From Pedobacter psychrotolerans (GTDB taxonomy: Bacteria > Bacteroidota > Bacteroidia > Sphingobacteriales > Sphingobacteriaceae): a stretch of DNA of 64,000 nucleotides. How positions within the stretch are numbered: position 1 is the stretch's first letter; every line of letters begins with the position of its first letter. Made by a program: the position numbers and the translations under genes. Shown here one piece after another: positions 42,438 to 50,836 of the stretch. The stretch lies in NCBI RefSeq assembly GCF_004340665.1, contig NZ_SLWO01000003.1, forward strand, positions 620,001 through 684,000, in the 5' to 3' direction. The notes beneath the pieces were generated by a model. It did no database searches. It was given only the letters and a program-made list of their open reading frames with translations, and was not told where the DNA came from.

Positions 42438-43364
42438 GTGGAAAAAAACGCTAAGATATATGTGGCTGGGCATCGTGGAATGGTTGGATCAGCTATTCAC
42501 CGGAAACTGCTTAAAGAAGGTTATACAAACATCATCACCAGAACTTCTGCTGAACTGGATCTCCGGAACCAGGAAGCGGTAACCGATTTTTTTGCTGCAG
42601 AAAAACCTGATTACGTTTTTCTGGCTGCGGCCAAGGTTGGTGGCATTGTGGCCAATAATACTTATCGGGCTGATTTTCTTTATGAAAACCTAGCGATTCA
42701 AAATAACGTGATTCATAATGCCTACCTCAATGAGGTTAAAAAACTAATGTTTTTAGGCTCGAGTTGTATTTATCCGAAACTGGCACCTCAACCTTTGAAA
42801 GAAGATTATTTATTAACCGGAACTTTAGAGGAAACCAATGAGCCTTATGCCATTGCGAAGATTGCTGGCATTAAAATGTGCGATGCTTACCGTGATCAGT
42901 ATAACTGCAATTTTATTTCTGTAATGCCCACTAACCTTTATGGTTACAATGATAATTATCACCCACAGAATTCACATGTTTTACCTGCATTAATCCGTAA
43001 AATTCACGAGGCTAAAACTAATAATGTAAAAGAGATTGTAGTATGGGGATCAGGGTCGCCGATGCGTGAATTTTTATTTGCTGATGATCTGGCTGATGCT
43101 TGTTTTTTTCTGATGCAAACGTACAATGAGCCTCATTTGATCAATATTGGTACGGGCCATGATTTAACCATTAAAGATTTAGCGCTTTTAATTAAAAATG
43201 TTTTAGGTTATGATGGTGAGCTTGTATTTGATACCACAAAGCCTGATGGAACGCCAAGGAAATTGATGGACGTAAGTAAACTTCACAGCTTAGGATGGAA
43301 ACATCAGGTTGAATTGCAGGAAGGAATCGCATTGGCCTATCAGGATTTTGAAAGCAGGTACTAA
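42438..43364 (+). CDS. fcl: GDP-L-fucose synthase
   Basis: Converts GDP-4-keto-6-deoxymannose to GDP-L-fucose with NADPH, for surface glycans. The 308-residue protein starts with the SDR motif [17 protein letters not shown]. The conserved Ser and Cys are in [19 protein letters not shown], the catalytic Tyr and Lys in [17 protein letters not shown], and the Fcl motif [14 protein letters not shown] follows. The start is GTG. The usual partner gmd is not in the window, so the pathway must be completed elsewhere. Nearest polysaccharide genes are at the window's left end, 40 kb away. Confidence 0.94.
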   Translation: MEKNAKIYVAGHRGMVGSAIHRKLLKEGYTNIITRTSAELDLRNQEAVTDFFAAEKPDYVFLAAAKVGGIVANNTYRADFLYENLAIQNNVIHNAYLNEVKKLMFLGSSCIYPKLAPQPLKEDYLLTGTLEETNEPYAIAKIAGIKMCDAYRDQYNCNFISVMPTNLYGYNDNYHPQNSHVLPALIRKIHEAKTNNVKEIVVWGSGSPMREFLFADDLADACFFLMQTYNEPHLINIGTGHDLTIKDLALLIKNVLGYDGELVFDTTKPDGTPRKLMDVSKLHSLGWKHQVELQEGIALAYQDFESRY

Positions 43365-43373
43365 GAAATTAGA

Positions 43374-43505
43374 GAATAATTGAATGAATGAATTTTGAAT
43401 GAGAGAATGTTAAAGGTATTGAGTATAGCTATATGTCATACACCAATCGGTTAAATATTTCTTCATTCTATCATTTGCTCATTCCATCACTCAATCATTC
43501 ATTTC
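43374..43505. repeat. Imperfect inverted repeat of GAATGA/TCATTC words
   Basis: Words GAATGAATGAATTTTGAATG on the left (about 43381-43400) are mirrored by CATTCTATC, CTCATTCCATC and AATCATTCATTTC on the right. The pairing is imperfect. It may end the fcl transcript or be a dispersed repeat. No coding frame is seen here. Confidence 0.4.
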
Positions 43506-43532
43506 TTGTTATAGTTAAAATTTATATCTTTG
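43506..43532 (+). promoter_or_regulatory. Promoter of oxyR
   Basis: TATCTTTG at 43525-43532 is a perfect -7 box, and TTG at 43506-43508 is a possible -33 element with a short 16-base spacer. The -7 box ends 24 bases before the ATG. Confidence 0.5.
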
Positions 43533-43556
43533 GATAAATAAATCAATTTCTATTAT

Positions 43557-44489
43557 ATGACTTTAGTTCAGCTTGAATATATTGTTGCTGTTGATACTTA
43601 CAGAAGTTTTGTAACTGCTGCTGAAAAGTGTTTTGTTACACAACCCACCTTAAGTATGCAGGTTCAAAAGCTGGAGGAAATGCTGAGTGTTAAAATATTT
43701 GATCGCAGTAAGCAGCCTGTTTTTCCAACGGAAATCGGAGCTCAGGTAATTGCACAAGCCAGGGTGATTTTGCAGGAAAGCGGTAAAGTAAAAGAACTGA
43801 TCAGCAGTCAGCAGCAAGATGTTATAGGAGAACTTAAAATTGGCGTTATCCCTACTGTTGCCCCTTATTTATTACCTGAAGTCATTTCAGCCATGCTGGA
43901 GAAATACCCTGATCTTAAATTATTGATTTGGGAATATACTACCGAGGATATCATTCATCACCTTAAAACTGGTGTGTTAGATTGTGGTATTTTGGCCACG
44001 CCATTAACTGATACGAATATTTCAGAGACACCTCTTTACTATGAGAACTTTGTAAGTTATGTCAGCAAAAATAGTAAGTTGTATAAAAAGAAAGCTGTTG
44101 ATGCTGATGACCTGAACGAGGAAAATATATGGCTGCTGAACGAAGGGCATTGCATGCGCAATCAGGTTTTAAATATTTGTCGATCTACTAAAAATAACAG
44201 ACTTCAGGGTTTAGAGTATAACACAGGAAGTGTAGAAACGCTGATTAGAATGGTTGACTTAAATGGTGGTGCAACTTTACTGCCGGAGTTGGCCATTGCT
44301 GAATTAAGTGTTAAACAAACTGCAAAAATACGTCATTTCAAATCGCCTGAACCAGTGAGAGAAATCAGTCTGGTTACGCATAGAAATTTTATCAAAAAGC
44401 GAATGCTGAATGCTTTAAAGGAAGAAATTTTAGAAATTATTCCTAAAACAATGAAGCAGAAGAAAAAGAAGGATATCGTTGGGATTTAA
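43557..44489 (+). CDS. oxyR: LysR-family peroxide sensor OxyR
   Basis: Peroxide-responsive transcription factor. The 310-residue protein begins with a LysR helix-turn-helix (SFVTAAEKCFVTQPTLSMQVQKLE partly shown), followed by the effector-binding domain. Cys199 and Cys208 in NEGHCMRNQVLNICRS correspond to the redox-active pair of E. coli OxyR, even in residue numbers, within the expected GHC context. It should activate catalase, peroxidase or similar genes. A superoxide dismutase gene lies about 1.7 kb downstream on the other strand, but no classical OxyR site was identified there. Confidence 0.93.
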   Translation: MTLVQLEYIVAVDTYRSFVTAAEKCFVTQPTLSMQVQKLEEMLSVKIFDRSKQPVFPTEIGAQVIAQARVILQESGKVKELISSQQQDVIGELKIGVIPTVAPYLLPEVISAMLEKYPDLKLLIWEYTTEDIIHHLKTGVLDCGILATPLTDTNISETPLYYENFVSYVSKNSKLYKKKAVDADDLNEENIWLLNEGHCMRNQVLNICRSTKNNRLQGLEYNTGSVETLIRMVDLNGGATLLPELAIAELSVKQTAKIRHFKSPEPVREISLVTHRNFIKKRMLNALKEEILEIIPKTMKQKKKKDIVGI

Positions 44490-44997
44490 TGATTCACTCT
44501 TATTAAGAACATTTAGGTGTTATTGATAGTGTATGAAGAATCTATATAGCGGTGATTGCGAATAGGAAAGATTGCTTCGTCGTTCCTCCTCGCAATGACG
44601 ATTTTTCTAGAAGAATCGTCTTCCTGAACTTGATTCAGGATCTTATCTAAATAGATGCTGAACTAAATTTACTGCGTAGCTTTCCGCTGCGCTACAGGTC
44701 AGCATGGCGATTCGTTTAGTGCATCCCACAAAAAACCATCTTTGCGAAGCCAATTTTCTTTGATAAATTAATCTATATAGTAGGCTTGCTAATAGGAAAG
44801 ATTGCTTCGTCGTTCCTCCTCGCAATGACGATTTTGCTAGAAAAATCGTTTTCCTGAACTTGATTCAGGATCTCAGCATGACGATTCGTTTAATGCATCC
44901 CCACCAAAAACCATCTTTGCGAAGCCAATTTTTCATTGGATGAAGCAATCTATCTAGAACGGCTTCAATCTCGAAAGGACAATCTTTCTTATTAGAA
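44490..44997. other. 508-base gene-free region with tandem repeats
   Basis: Between oxyR and a convergent small secreted protein gene. It is almost wholly repeat DNA (see 44539-44990); two short minus-strand frames through it are not credible genes. It may also hold the transcript ends of both neighbours. Confidence 0.75.
44539..44990. repeat. Tandem array of a dispersed repeat element, two full units and a partial third
   Basis: Unit 1 (44539-44769) and unit 2 (44770-44946) begin AATCTATATAG and share AATAGGAAAGATTGCTTCGT followed by CGTTCCTCCTCGCAATGACG, then TTCCTGAACTTGATTCAGGA. A CAGCATG, GCGATTCGTTT or GACGATTCGTTT block and AACCATCTTTGCGAAGCCAA follow. Unit 1 has an extra block near 44645-44697. 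A partial third unit starts at 44947 with AATCTATCTAG. The GAAGCAATCT/AGATTGCTTC word also occurs at 3353 and 56548-56595. Confidence 0.85.
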
Positions 44998-45459
44998 TTA
45001 TTGCTTTTGCTGTTCAAGTGGAGGTGCAGAAAGCAAGCCTTTGATATCACCTTCTACTTCTTCCTCTTCACCCTTTTTCTTTTTCTTGTTTTTTCCTTTG
45101 GCTGATTTACCGCTCAAACGTTCTTCAATAACTTTATCATATTCGCTTTGCTGTTCGCCTTTTAATACATTACGAATGTTTTTAGAGGTTTCGTTCTGTA
45201 ATTTATAGAATTTATCTACATCTTCTTCACGAGAATTTCCAGCTTGTTGTCTCTTAATTAAATCAGCCTGTTCTTTAGCCTGGTTAAAAGTAAAACGGTA
45301 AATAACGCTTTTCTGCGTATCATTTAGTTTTAATCTTTTATCTAAATCATCTACATTTTTTTTAGCAATCTCATCTGGTGTAGGAACCTTGTTTTGTTGT
45401 GCATTTGCCAACCCGCTGATTCCAACTAATATAAAGAGTAAAAATATAACCTGCTTCAT
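44998..45459 (-). CDS. Secreted acidic/basic helical protein of unknown function
   Basis: This 153-residue protein has a signal peptide (about 1-20, ending SGLANA). The mature part is helical and charged: DEIAKKNVDDLDKRLKLNDTQK, then KSVIYRFTFNQAKEQADLIKRQ, EEDVDKFYKLQNETSKNIRNVLKGEQ, and a Lys-rich stretch GKSAKGKNKKKKKGEEEEVEG near the end. The layout resembles periplasmic helical chaperones of the Spy/CpxP kind, though the LTxxQ motif is not clear, so this is only a suggestion. I use ATG 45459; the frame extends to 45492. Confidence 0.65.
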   Translation of the reverse strand: MKQVIFLLFILVGISGLANAQQNKVPTPDEIAKKNVDDLDKRLKLNDTQKSVIYRFTFNQAKEQADLIKRQQAGNSREEDVDKFYKLQNETSKNIRNVLKGEQQSEYDKVIEERLSGKSAKGKNKKKKKGEEEEVEGDIKGLLSAPPLEQQKQ

Positions 45460-45505
45460 TTTGAATGTTTTAATAGCTGTAAAGTTAGGCAATTATCTTA
45501 AAACA

Positions 45506-45537
45506 AGAAAGTCCCGATTTTGATACCGGGACTTTCT
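45506..45537 (-). terminator. Terminator after superoxide dismutase
   Basis: AGAAAGTCCCG pairs with CGGGACTTTCT over ATTTTGATAC. On the minus strand, the T-tract after the stem is short and interrupted (TTGTTTT), so termination is probable but not strong. Confidence 0.65.
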
Positions 45538-45557
45538 CAATTATTTAAATGGATTGC

Positions 45558-46166
45558 TTACAATGCTTTTTTGTAAAGTTCTGCAACAGCATCCCAGTTT
45601 ACAGCATTCCAGATTGCAGCTAAGTAATCCGGGCGTTTATTTTGATATTTTAAGTAATATGCATGTTCCCAAACATCAATACCGAAAATAGGTGTTCCTT
45701 TTACTTCAGCAATATCCATTAAAGGATTATCCTGATTTGGAGTAGATGAAACCTGAAGTTTTTTATCAGCACCAACAGATAACCAAGCCCAGCCTGATCC
45801 AAAACGTGTTGCACCAGCTTCCTGTAATTTAGTTTTTAATTCAGCAAATGAACCAAAAGTTTCAGTAATTGCTTTAGCTAAATCGCCTGTAGGTTCGCCA
45901 CCTTTATTTGGACCTAAAACGTTCCAGAATAAAGAGTGATTATAGTGACCGCCACCATTGTTTCTTACAGCAGCAGGATATTTAGAAATATTTTTAACGA
46001 TTTCCTCAATGCTTAAATTTGCTTCAGGTTTGCCTTCAACAGCTTTATTTAAGTTAGTTACGTAAGCCTGGTGATGTTTATCATGGTGAATTTCCATGGT
46101 AGTTTTATCAATATGCGGTTCTAATGCGTCTGTAGCGTAATGTAACGCTGGTAATTCAAAAGCCAT
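45558..46166 (-). CDS. sodA: Superoxide dismutase, Mn/Fe family (Mn-like)
   Basis: Converts superoxide to hydrogen peroxide and oxygen in the cytoplasm. The 202-residue protein has the metal-binding His27 in [14 protein letters not shown], His in YNHSLFWN, and the [11 protein letters not shown] signature with Asp and His ligands. The stretch [10 protein letters not shown] holds a Gln at the position typical of Mn enzymes, and [11 protein letters not shown] also fits the Mn type, but metal choice cannot be fixed by sequence alone. Its product, hydrogen peroxide, would be sensed by the nearby oxyR. It has its own promoter box and terminator. Confidence 0.95.
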   Translation of the reverse strand: MAFELPALHYATDALEPHIDKTTMEIHHDKHHQAYVTNLNKAVEGKPEANLSIEEIVKNISKYPAAVRNNGGGHYNHSLFWNVLGPNKGGEPTGDLAKAITETFGSFAELKTKLQEAGATRFGSGWAWLSVGADKKLQVSSTPNQDNPLMDIAEVKGTPIFGIDVWEHAYYLKYQNKRPDYLAAIWNAVNWDAVAELYKKAL

Positions 46167-46569
46167 AGTTTTTATGTTTTAAATTTAAAAATGTTTGTTG
46201 AGCAAATATAACATTCGTAGGTTAAGATTTGTTCATGTTATTATCATCAAATGGTATTTCGTTCTTAACATAGAGTAGACTTGCTTATTCAAATGAAGAG
46301 ACTGGATAAAAGAAATTCAAAACCATAAGTTAGGTATAGGGGGTATTTTTATTGAAAACATTAAGGGATTAAGGATTATCAAGTTAGGGTGTGCATATCG
46401 ATCTTTTTTCTTTTCGCGTTAAAATATTAAGGATTATTAAGGTGTTTAGCATTTAGTCTTGATACATGATACTAGCTACTTACTACTAATATATATCAGT
46501 TCTTAATTCTTACTTTAGCGCCTATTCTTGATACCTGATACTCGCTACTTGATACTAATTACTACTCCC
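46167..46569. other. 403-base gene-free region
   Basis: AT-rich, with the sod promoter box at its left end and two direct copies of a CTTGATACATGATACTAGC-like word: one near 46461-46487 and one near 46533-46565 (TTGATACCTGATACTCGCTA). A related word, CTTGATATTTGATACTC, is found at 13279-13295 upstream of the isoaspartyl peptidase. No open frame is convincing. Confidence 0.55.
46203..46210 (-). promoter_or_regulatory. Putative -7 box for superoxide dismutase
   Basis: On the minus strand, TATATTTG matches TAnnTTTG and ends 36 bases before the ATG. No TTG lies at the expected -33 distance. Confidence 0.4.
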
Positions 46570-47037
46570 TCATCTTCTCTTCGCAAAAAAGCTTTTCATC
46601 ATTGCAGCACATTCTTCGGCCATTACGCCACCTTTCAGTACTGTTTTTGGATGTAGCAAATTTGATCCTTTAGAAATAAAGCCTCGCTTTTCTTCTCTTG
46701 CTCCATAAACAATTCTGCTGATTTGCGTCCAGTAGCTTGCTCCGGCACACATTACACAAGGTTCAATGGTTACATATAAAGTACAATCTTTGAGGTACTT
46801 TCCGCCAATGGTTTGTGTCGCAGAGGTAAAAGCCTGCATTTCTGCATGTGCGGTTACATCATTAAAGCGTTCTGTTAAATTGTAGCCTCGGCCAATAATT
46901 CGGTTTTTACTTACCACAATGGCGCCAATTGGAATTTCATCTTCAGCTAATGCTTTTTTAGCCTCTTCTAAAGCCAGCTTCATGTAATGGATATCTTGTT
47001 CACCCGAATCGGTGTCTTCGAAATTGTAAAAACTCAT
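46570..47037 (-). CDS. tadA: tRNA adenosine(34) deaminase, TadA-like
   Basis: Predicted to convert A34 to inosine in the tRNA-Arg anticodon. The 155-residue protein has the zinc deaminase motif HAEMQA (His64, Glu66) and PCVMCAGA (Cys94, Cys97), followed by RIVYGAREEKRGFISKGSNLLHP, close to the TadA family. Bacteroidota also have guanine deaminases of this fold, but the HAEMQ and EPCVMCAGA context favours TadA. The -7 box at 47042-47049 lies five bases before the ATG, suggesting a leaderless mRNA. Confidence 0.88.
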   Translation of the reverse strand: MSFYNFEDTDSGEQDIHYMKLALEEAKKALAEDEIPIGAIVVSKNRIIGRGYNLTERFNDVTAHAEMQAFTSATQTIGGKYLKDCTLYVTIEPCVMCAGASYWTQISRIVYGAREEKRGFISKGSNLLHPKTVLKGGVMAEECAAMMKSFFAKRR

Positions 47038-47041
47038 GTAG

Positions 47042-47049
47042 CAAATATA
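47042..47049 (-). promoter_or_regulatory. Putative -7 box abutting tadA start
   Basis: On the minus strand, TATATTTG is followed by four bases and then the ATG of tadA at 47037. If functional, transcription starts at the ATG or one or two bases away. Confidence 0.45.
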
Positions 47050-47133
47050 GGCAATCTTTAATGCTGACTTAAGTTGATTTATGACATAATGCCATTTCAG
47101 TGGTTCAGCTTTAAGTAATATATAATATATAAA

Positions 47134-47280
47134 TTCTTCCCGCTAATCTTGCCGATTAAAGAAGATATTAATATATTTCAGGTAAACTAAAAATCTGGAT
47201 GAATTACTTTGATCTGCGGGATTTATAAATTGTAAAATAGTTCCCGTTGATTTTCGATAATCTCGCAGATGAAAATAAGC
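47134..47280. repeat. Dispersed CCCGCTAATCTTGCCGATT repeat relatives
   Basis: TTCCCGCTAATCTTGCCGATT, TTTGATCTGCGGGATTT and GTTCCCGTTGATTTTCG with AATCTCGCAGATGAAAATAAG resemble the repeat at 30496-30663. The CCCGC and GCGGG arms could pair. It lies between tadA and the tRNA-binding protein gene. Confidence 0.6.
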
Positions 47281-47308
47281 CGTTAGTAGATAAATCTGAA
47301 TGGCCAAA

Positions 47309-47653
47309 CTATACCAATTTGCTCCCATTAGGAACCTTGCGTTCTACAGCCGATAATACAATATCACCATTTTCATCCGCAAACCCTGTAACTAAAAATT
47401 CAGACATAAATTTCCCAATTTGTTTCTTCGGAAAATTAATTACACCTATAATTTGCCTGCCAATTAATCCAGATAAGGTATAGTGTTTGGTAATTTGGGC
47501 GCTACTGGTTTTTATGCCTAATTCACCGAAATCTACCTTTAATTTATACGCAGGTCTTCTGGCATCAGGAAATTTCATGGCATCTACAATGGTTCCAATT
47601 CTGAGCTCTACCTTTTCAAAATCATCCCAGGATATTTGTTGCATCATTTTCAT
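47309..47653 (-). CDS. csaA: CsaA-type tRNA-binding-domain protein
   Basis: This 114-residue protein is a single EMAP/Arc1-like OB-fold tRNA-binding domain. Typical features are ISWDDFEKVELRIGTIVDA at the start, RRPAYKLKVDFGELGIKTSSAQIT, GRQIIGVINFPKKQIGKFMSEFLV and DIVLSAVERKVPNG. CsaA of Bacillus is described as an export chaperone and forms a dimer that also binds tRNA. Here it is a monocistronic gene between tadA and the divergent xylose operon. An ATG at 47653 is used; one at 47647 is also possible. Confidence 0.9.
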   Translation of the reverse strand: MKMMQQISWDDFEKVELRIGTIVDAMKFPDARRPAYKLKVDFGELGIKTSSAQITKHYTLSGLIGRQIIGVINFPKKQIGKFMSEFLVTGFADENGDIVLSAVERKVPNGSKLV

Positions 47654-47797
47654 TTTACTTGTGCCTAAAGTAATAAATTATCAATCAATACTACCTTCAT
47701 TAAGGCATAATTAACCTTTTCAACTCTAATAATTCAATCACAAGTTTCATATTTAAGCCGCTTATTTCATAAAAAAGAATTAATAAAAGTTAAAAAA

Positions 47798-47828
47798 TTT
47801 GCGATTAAGAATTTTAGAATTAACTTTA
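47798..47828 (+). promoter_or_regulatory. Promoter of the xylose operon
   Basis: TTTG at 47798-47801, a 19-base spacer, and TAACTTTA at 47821-47828 match the Bacteroidota promoter with one deviation in the -7 box. Transcription would begin near 47834, inside the palindrome that follows. Confidence 0.5.
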
Positions 47829-47843
47829 TGCAACCGTTTGCAT
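47828..47843 (+). promoter_or_regulatory. LacI-type operator overlapping the xylose promoter
   Basis: ATGCAACCGTTTGCAT is a palindrome with perfect ATGCAA/TTGCAT arms, close to the LacI/GalR operator form TGCAAACGTTTGCA with its central CG. It overlaps the last base of the -7 box and the predicted transcription start, where a bound repressor would block initiation. No LacI-family gene is visible in the window. Confidence 0.7.
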
Positions 47844-47873
47844 AACCAAGTATTAAAAATTAATTATAAACGA

Positions 47874-49349
47874 ATGTATTTATTAGGTATTGATGTTGGT
47901 ACATCATCCATAAAGGTTGCAGTTGTAGATGTTAATACGCAACAATGCGTTGCAACAGCCCAATATCCAGATCAGGAAACAGAAATAAAATCCATTAAAA
48001 ACGGTTGGGCAGAACAATCTCCAATGGAGTGGTGGCAAAATGTACAACAAGCTATACTTAAAGCTAACACAAACACTAATTTTGATCCTAAGGAAATTAA
48101 AGCAATTGGTATCGCTTACCAGATGCATGGTTTAGTCATAGTAGACAAAACGCAACAAGTTTTGAGAGACAGCATCATCTGGTGTGATAGTAGGGCTGTA
48201 GAGATAGGTGAAAGTGCTTTCGAAGCTATTGGTCATGAAAAATCATTATCACATTTATTAAATTCTCCGGGAAATTTTACGGCTTCCAAACTTGCGTGGG
48301 TAAAAGAAAATGAGCCAGAAGTTTTTGCACAAATTGATAAAATCATGTTGCCGGGCGATTTTATTTCCATGAAATTAACAGGAAGCATTACCACCAGTAT
48401 TCCGGCTTTGTCTGAGGGTATTTTCTGGGATTTTCAAAATGATGAAATCTCTGGGGATCTGATGGATCATTACGGATTTGATGAAAATCTGATCCCGGAG
48501 ATAAAACCATTATTTTCATCGCATGGAAAACTGCTTGAAGAAATAGCCATATTGCTTGGACTTACAGCAGGAATTCCGGTTTCTTACAAATCTGGCGATC
48601 AGCCCAATAATGCTTTATCTCTAAATGTTTTTAAACCTGGTGAAGTGGCTGCAACCGCAGGTACATCGGGTGTAATTTATGGTGTAAGCGATGAGTTGAC
48701 ATATGACCAGGAATCAAGGGTAAATACTTTTGCTCACGTAACCTACACGAAAGAAAAGAAGCATACAGGTGTGTTGCTTTGCATTAATGGTACGGGTAGC
48801 ATGTATCGGTGGGCTAAACATAATTTTGCTCCACAGGCGAGTTATCCTGAATTAAACAAACTTGCTGCAACATCACCTATTGGTAGCAAAGGTTTAAAAG
48901 TACTTCCTTTTGGAAATGGTGCTGAACGCATGTTAAACAATAAATATACCGGCGGACAAGTGCTGGGTATCGACCTTAACCTTCATCAACAGGCTGATAT
49001 TTTCCGTGCTGTACAAGAAGGAATTGCCTTTTCTTTTAGATATGGTTTGGATATCCTGCGTGAAAATGGGATGCAGCCAAAGGTAATTCGGGCGGGCCGG
49101 GCGAACTTATTTCTGAGCGAGGTATTTGCACAAACATTTGTTGATGTAACGGGAATTCCTGTGGAATTATATGAAAATGATGGAAGTGTTGGGGCGGCAT
49201 TGGGTGCCGGCATTGGTGCGGGAATTTTTAAGAATGCAGAAGATGCCTTTACCCAACACCAGGTTATCAAAACCTTAAATCCTCAACATTCTGAACAATA
49301 CGAATCGATTTATCAGGAATGGAAAGAAATTTTAATCAAATTATTATAA
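47874..49349 (+). CDS. xylB: Xylulokinase (FGGY family)
   Basis: Phosphorylates D-xylulose to xylulose 5-phosphate. The 491-residue protein starts MYLLGIDVGTSSIKVAVVD, the first ATP-binding region of FGGY kinases, followed by MEWWQNVQQAIL, GIAYQMHGLVIVD and IWCDSRAVEIGE. Later regions are MLPGDFISMKLTG, SGDQPNNALSLNVFKPGEVAATAGTSGV in parts, and IRAGRANLFLSEVF. The frame extends upstream to 47799, but that start would lie before the predicted transcription start. It is the first gene of an operon with xylA, 24 bases downstream. The xylulose substrate is inferred from xylA. Confidence 0.93.
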   Translation: MYLLGIDVGTSSIKVAVVDVNTQQCVATAQYPDQETEIKSIKNGWAEQSPMEWWQNVQQAILKANTNTNFDPKEIKAIGIAYQMHGLVIVDKTQQVLRDSIIWCDSRAVEIGESAFEAIGHEKSLSHLLNSPGNFTASKLAWVKENEPEVFAQIDKIMLPGDFISMKLTGSITTSIPALSEGIFWDFQNDEISGDLMDHYGFDENLIPEIKPLFSSHGKLLEEIAILLGLTAGIPVSYKSGDQPNNALSLNVFKPGEVAATAGTSGVIYGVSDELTYDQESRVNTFAHVTYTKEKKHTGVLLCINGTGSMYRWAKHNFAPQASYPELNKLAATSPIGSKGLKVLPFGNGAERMLNNKYTGGQVLGIDLNLHQQADIFRAVQEGIAFSFRYGLDILRENGMQPKVIRAGRANLFLSEVFAQTFVDVTGIPVELYENDGSVGAALGAGIGAGIFKNAEDAFTQHQVIKTLNPQHSEQYESIYQEWKEILIKLL

Positions 49350-49373
49350 ATAGAACCGCAAATTAAGAGTACA

Positions 49374-50705
49374 ATGAAAAACGTAGTAACAGGAGAAAAA
49401 GAATTTTTTAAAGGTATAGATCAGGTTAAATTTGAAGGTTTAGAGAGCGATAATCCGCTTGCTTTCAGATGGTATGATGCCGATAGAGTAGTGGCCGGAA
49501 AAACAATGAATGAGCATTTTAAATTTGCTTGTGCTTATTGGCATTCCTTTAATGCAAATGGTGCAGATCCTTTTGGTGGTGCCACGCATGTTTTCCCATG
49601 GGATGAAAAGAAAGATGCCGTTGAAAGAGCTAAAGATAAAATGGACGCTGCCTTCGAGTTTATCACCAAAATGCAAATGCCTTACTATTGTTTCCATGAT
49701 GTGGATGTAGTTGATTACGGAAATAATATTGCTGAAAACGAAAACAGGTTACAGGCATTGGTTGAATATGCCAAACAAAAGCAAGCGGATAGTAGTGTAA
49801 AATTACTTTGGGGAACAGCAAATTTATTCAGCCATGAACGTTACATGAATGGTGCTTCTACTAATCCTGATTTTAAAGTTTTAGCACATGGTGCTGCCCA
49901 GGTTAAAGCTGCACTTGATGCAACCATAGCCCTGGGTGGTGAAAATTATGTTTTCTGGGGTGGTAGAGAAGGTTATATGAGCCTATTAAATACCAATATG
50001 AAACGTGAGCAGGAGCATTTAGCACAGTTTCTACATACGGCTAAAGATTATGCCCGTAAACAAGGTTTTAAAGGTACTTTCTTTATTGAACCTAAGCCAT
50101 GTGAGCCATCAAAACATCAGTATGACTACGATGCAGCTACGGTAAAAGGCTTTTTACAGCAATACGATTTATTAAATGATTTCAAATTAAATCTCGAAGT
50201 TAACCATGCTACTTTAGCGGGTCATACCTTTCAACATGAATTACAGGTTGCAGTGGATAGTGGTTTGTTAGGATCTATTGATGCCAATCGTGGCGATTAC
50301 CAAAATGGCTGGGATACCGATCAGTTTCCAAATGATATTAACGAATTAACTGAATCCATGCTGATTATTTTAGAAGGCGGTGGTCTTCAGGGTGGTGGTG
50401 TGAATTTCGATGCTAAAATTCGCCGTAATTCTACAGATCCGAAAGATTTATTTTATGCTCATGTTGGTGGTATGGACATTTTTGCCCGTGCGTTAATTAC
50501 AGCTGATGCCATTCTTCAAAAATCTGATTACAAAAAAATAAGAACAGATCGATATGCCTCTTTTGATAGTGGTAAAGGAGCTGATTTTGAGCAAGGAAAA
50601 TTGAGTTTAGAAGATTTAAGAAACTATGCCGCTGAAAATGGAGAGCCTGAAGTGAGAAGTGGCAGACAAGAATATTTAGAAAATCTAATCAACAGATACA
50701 TCTAA
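49374..50705 (+). CDS. xylA: Xylose isomerase
   Basis: Interconverts D-xylose and D-xylulose with divalent metal ions. The 443-residue length is typical of class II enzymes. Clear parts include [25 protein letters not shown] (catalytic His), [51 protein letters not shown] and [20 protein letters not shown], which carry the metal-binding Glu, His and Asp residues. It is between xylB and the Na+/sugar symporter. Together the three genes give uptake, isomerisation and phosphorylation of xylose. Confidence 0.97.
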   Translation: MKNVVTGEKEFFKGIDQVKFEGLESDNPLAFRWYDADRVVAGKTMNEHFKFACAYWHSFNANGADPFGGATHVFPWDEKKDAVERAKDKMDAAFEFITKMQMPYYCFHDVDVVDYGNNIAENENRLQALVEYAKQKQADSSVKLLWGTANLFSHERYMNGASTNPDFKVLAHGAAQVKAALDATIALGGENYVFWGGREGYMSLLNTNMKREQEHLAQFLHTAKDYARKQGFKGTFFIEPKPCEPSKHQYDYDAATVKGFLQQYDLLNDFKLNLEVNHATLAGHTFQHELQVAVDSGLLGSIDANRGDYQNGWDTDQFPNDINELTESMLIILEGGGLQGGGVNFDAKIRRNSTDPKDLFYAHVGGMDIFARALITADAILQKSDYKKIRTDRYASFDSGKGADFEQGKLSLEDLRNYAAENGEPEVRSGRQEYLENLINRYI

Positions 50706-50836
50706 AATTTAGTACTTAGTTAAGATCATAAATTAATAAACGTCTTTTTAACGTTTTTTTCTTAAAAAAATGTCATTATTAATTTATGATTTTACTACAT
50801 TTAGATTTCTAAACCAAATAACCTTTATATCATTCA

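Noticed and set aside
44539..44990. CRISPR array in the tandem repeat region
   Set aside because: Units are 177-231 bases and similar along most of their length. CRISPR repeats would be 24-40 bases with unique spacers, and no cas gene is nearby.
44643..45050. Two short minus-strand frames in the repeat array
   Set aside because: They run through repeat units and share near-identical sequence because of the repeats; no start context or family is seen.
47799..47873. Upstream start of the xylulokinase frame
   Set aside because: It would precede the predicted transcription start and overlap the operator. MYLLGIDVGTSS at 47874 is the family N-terminus.
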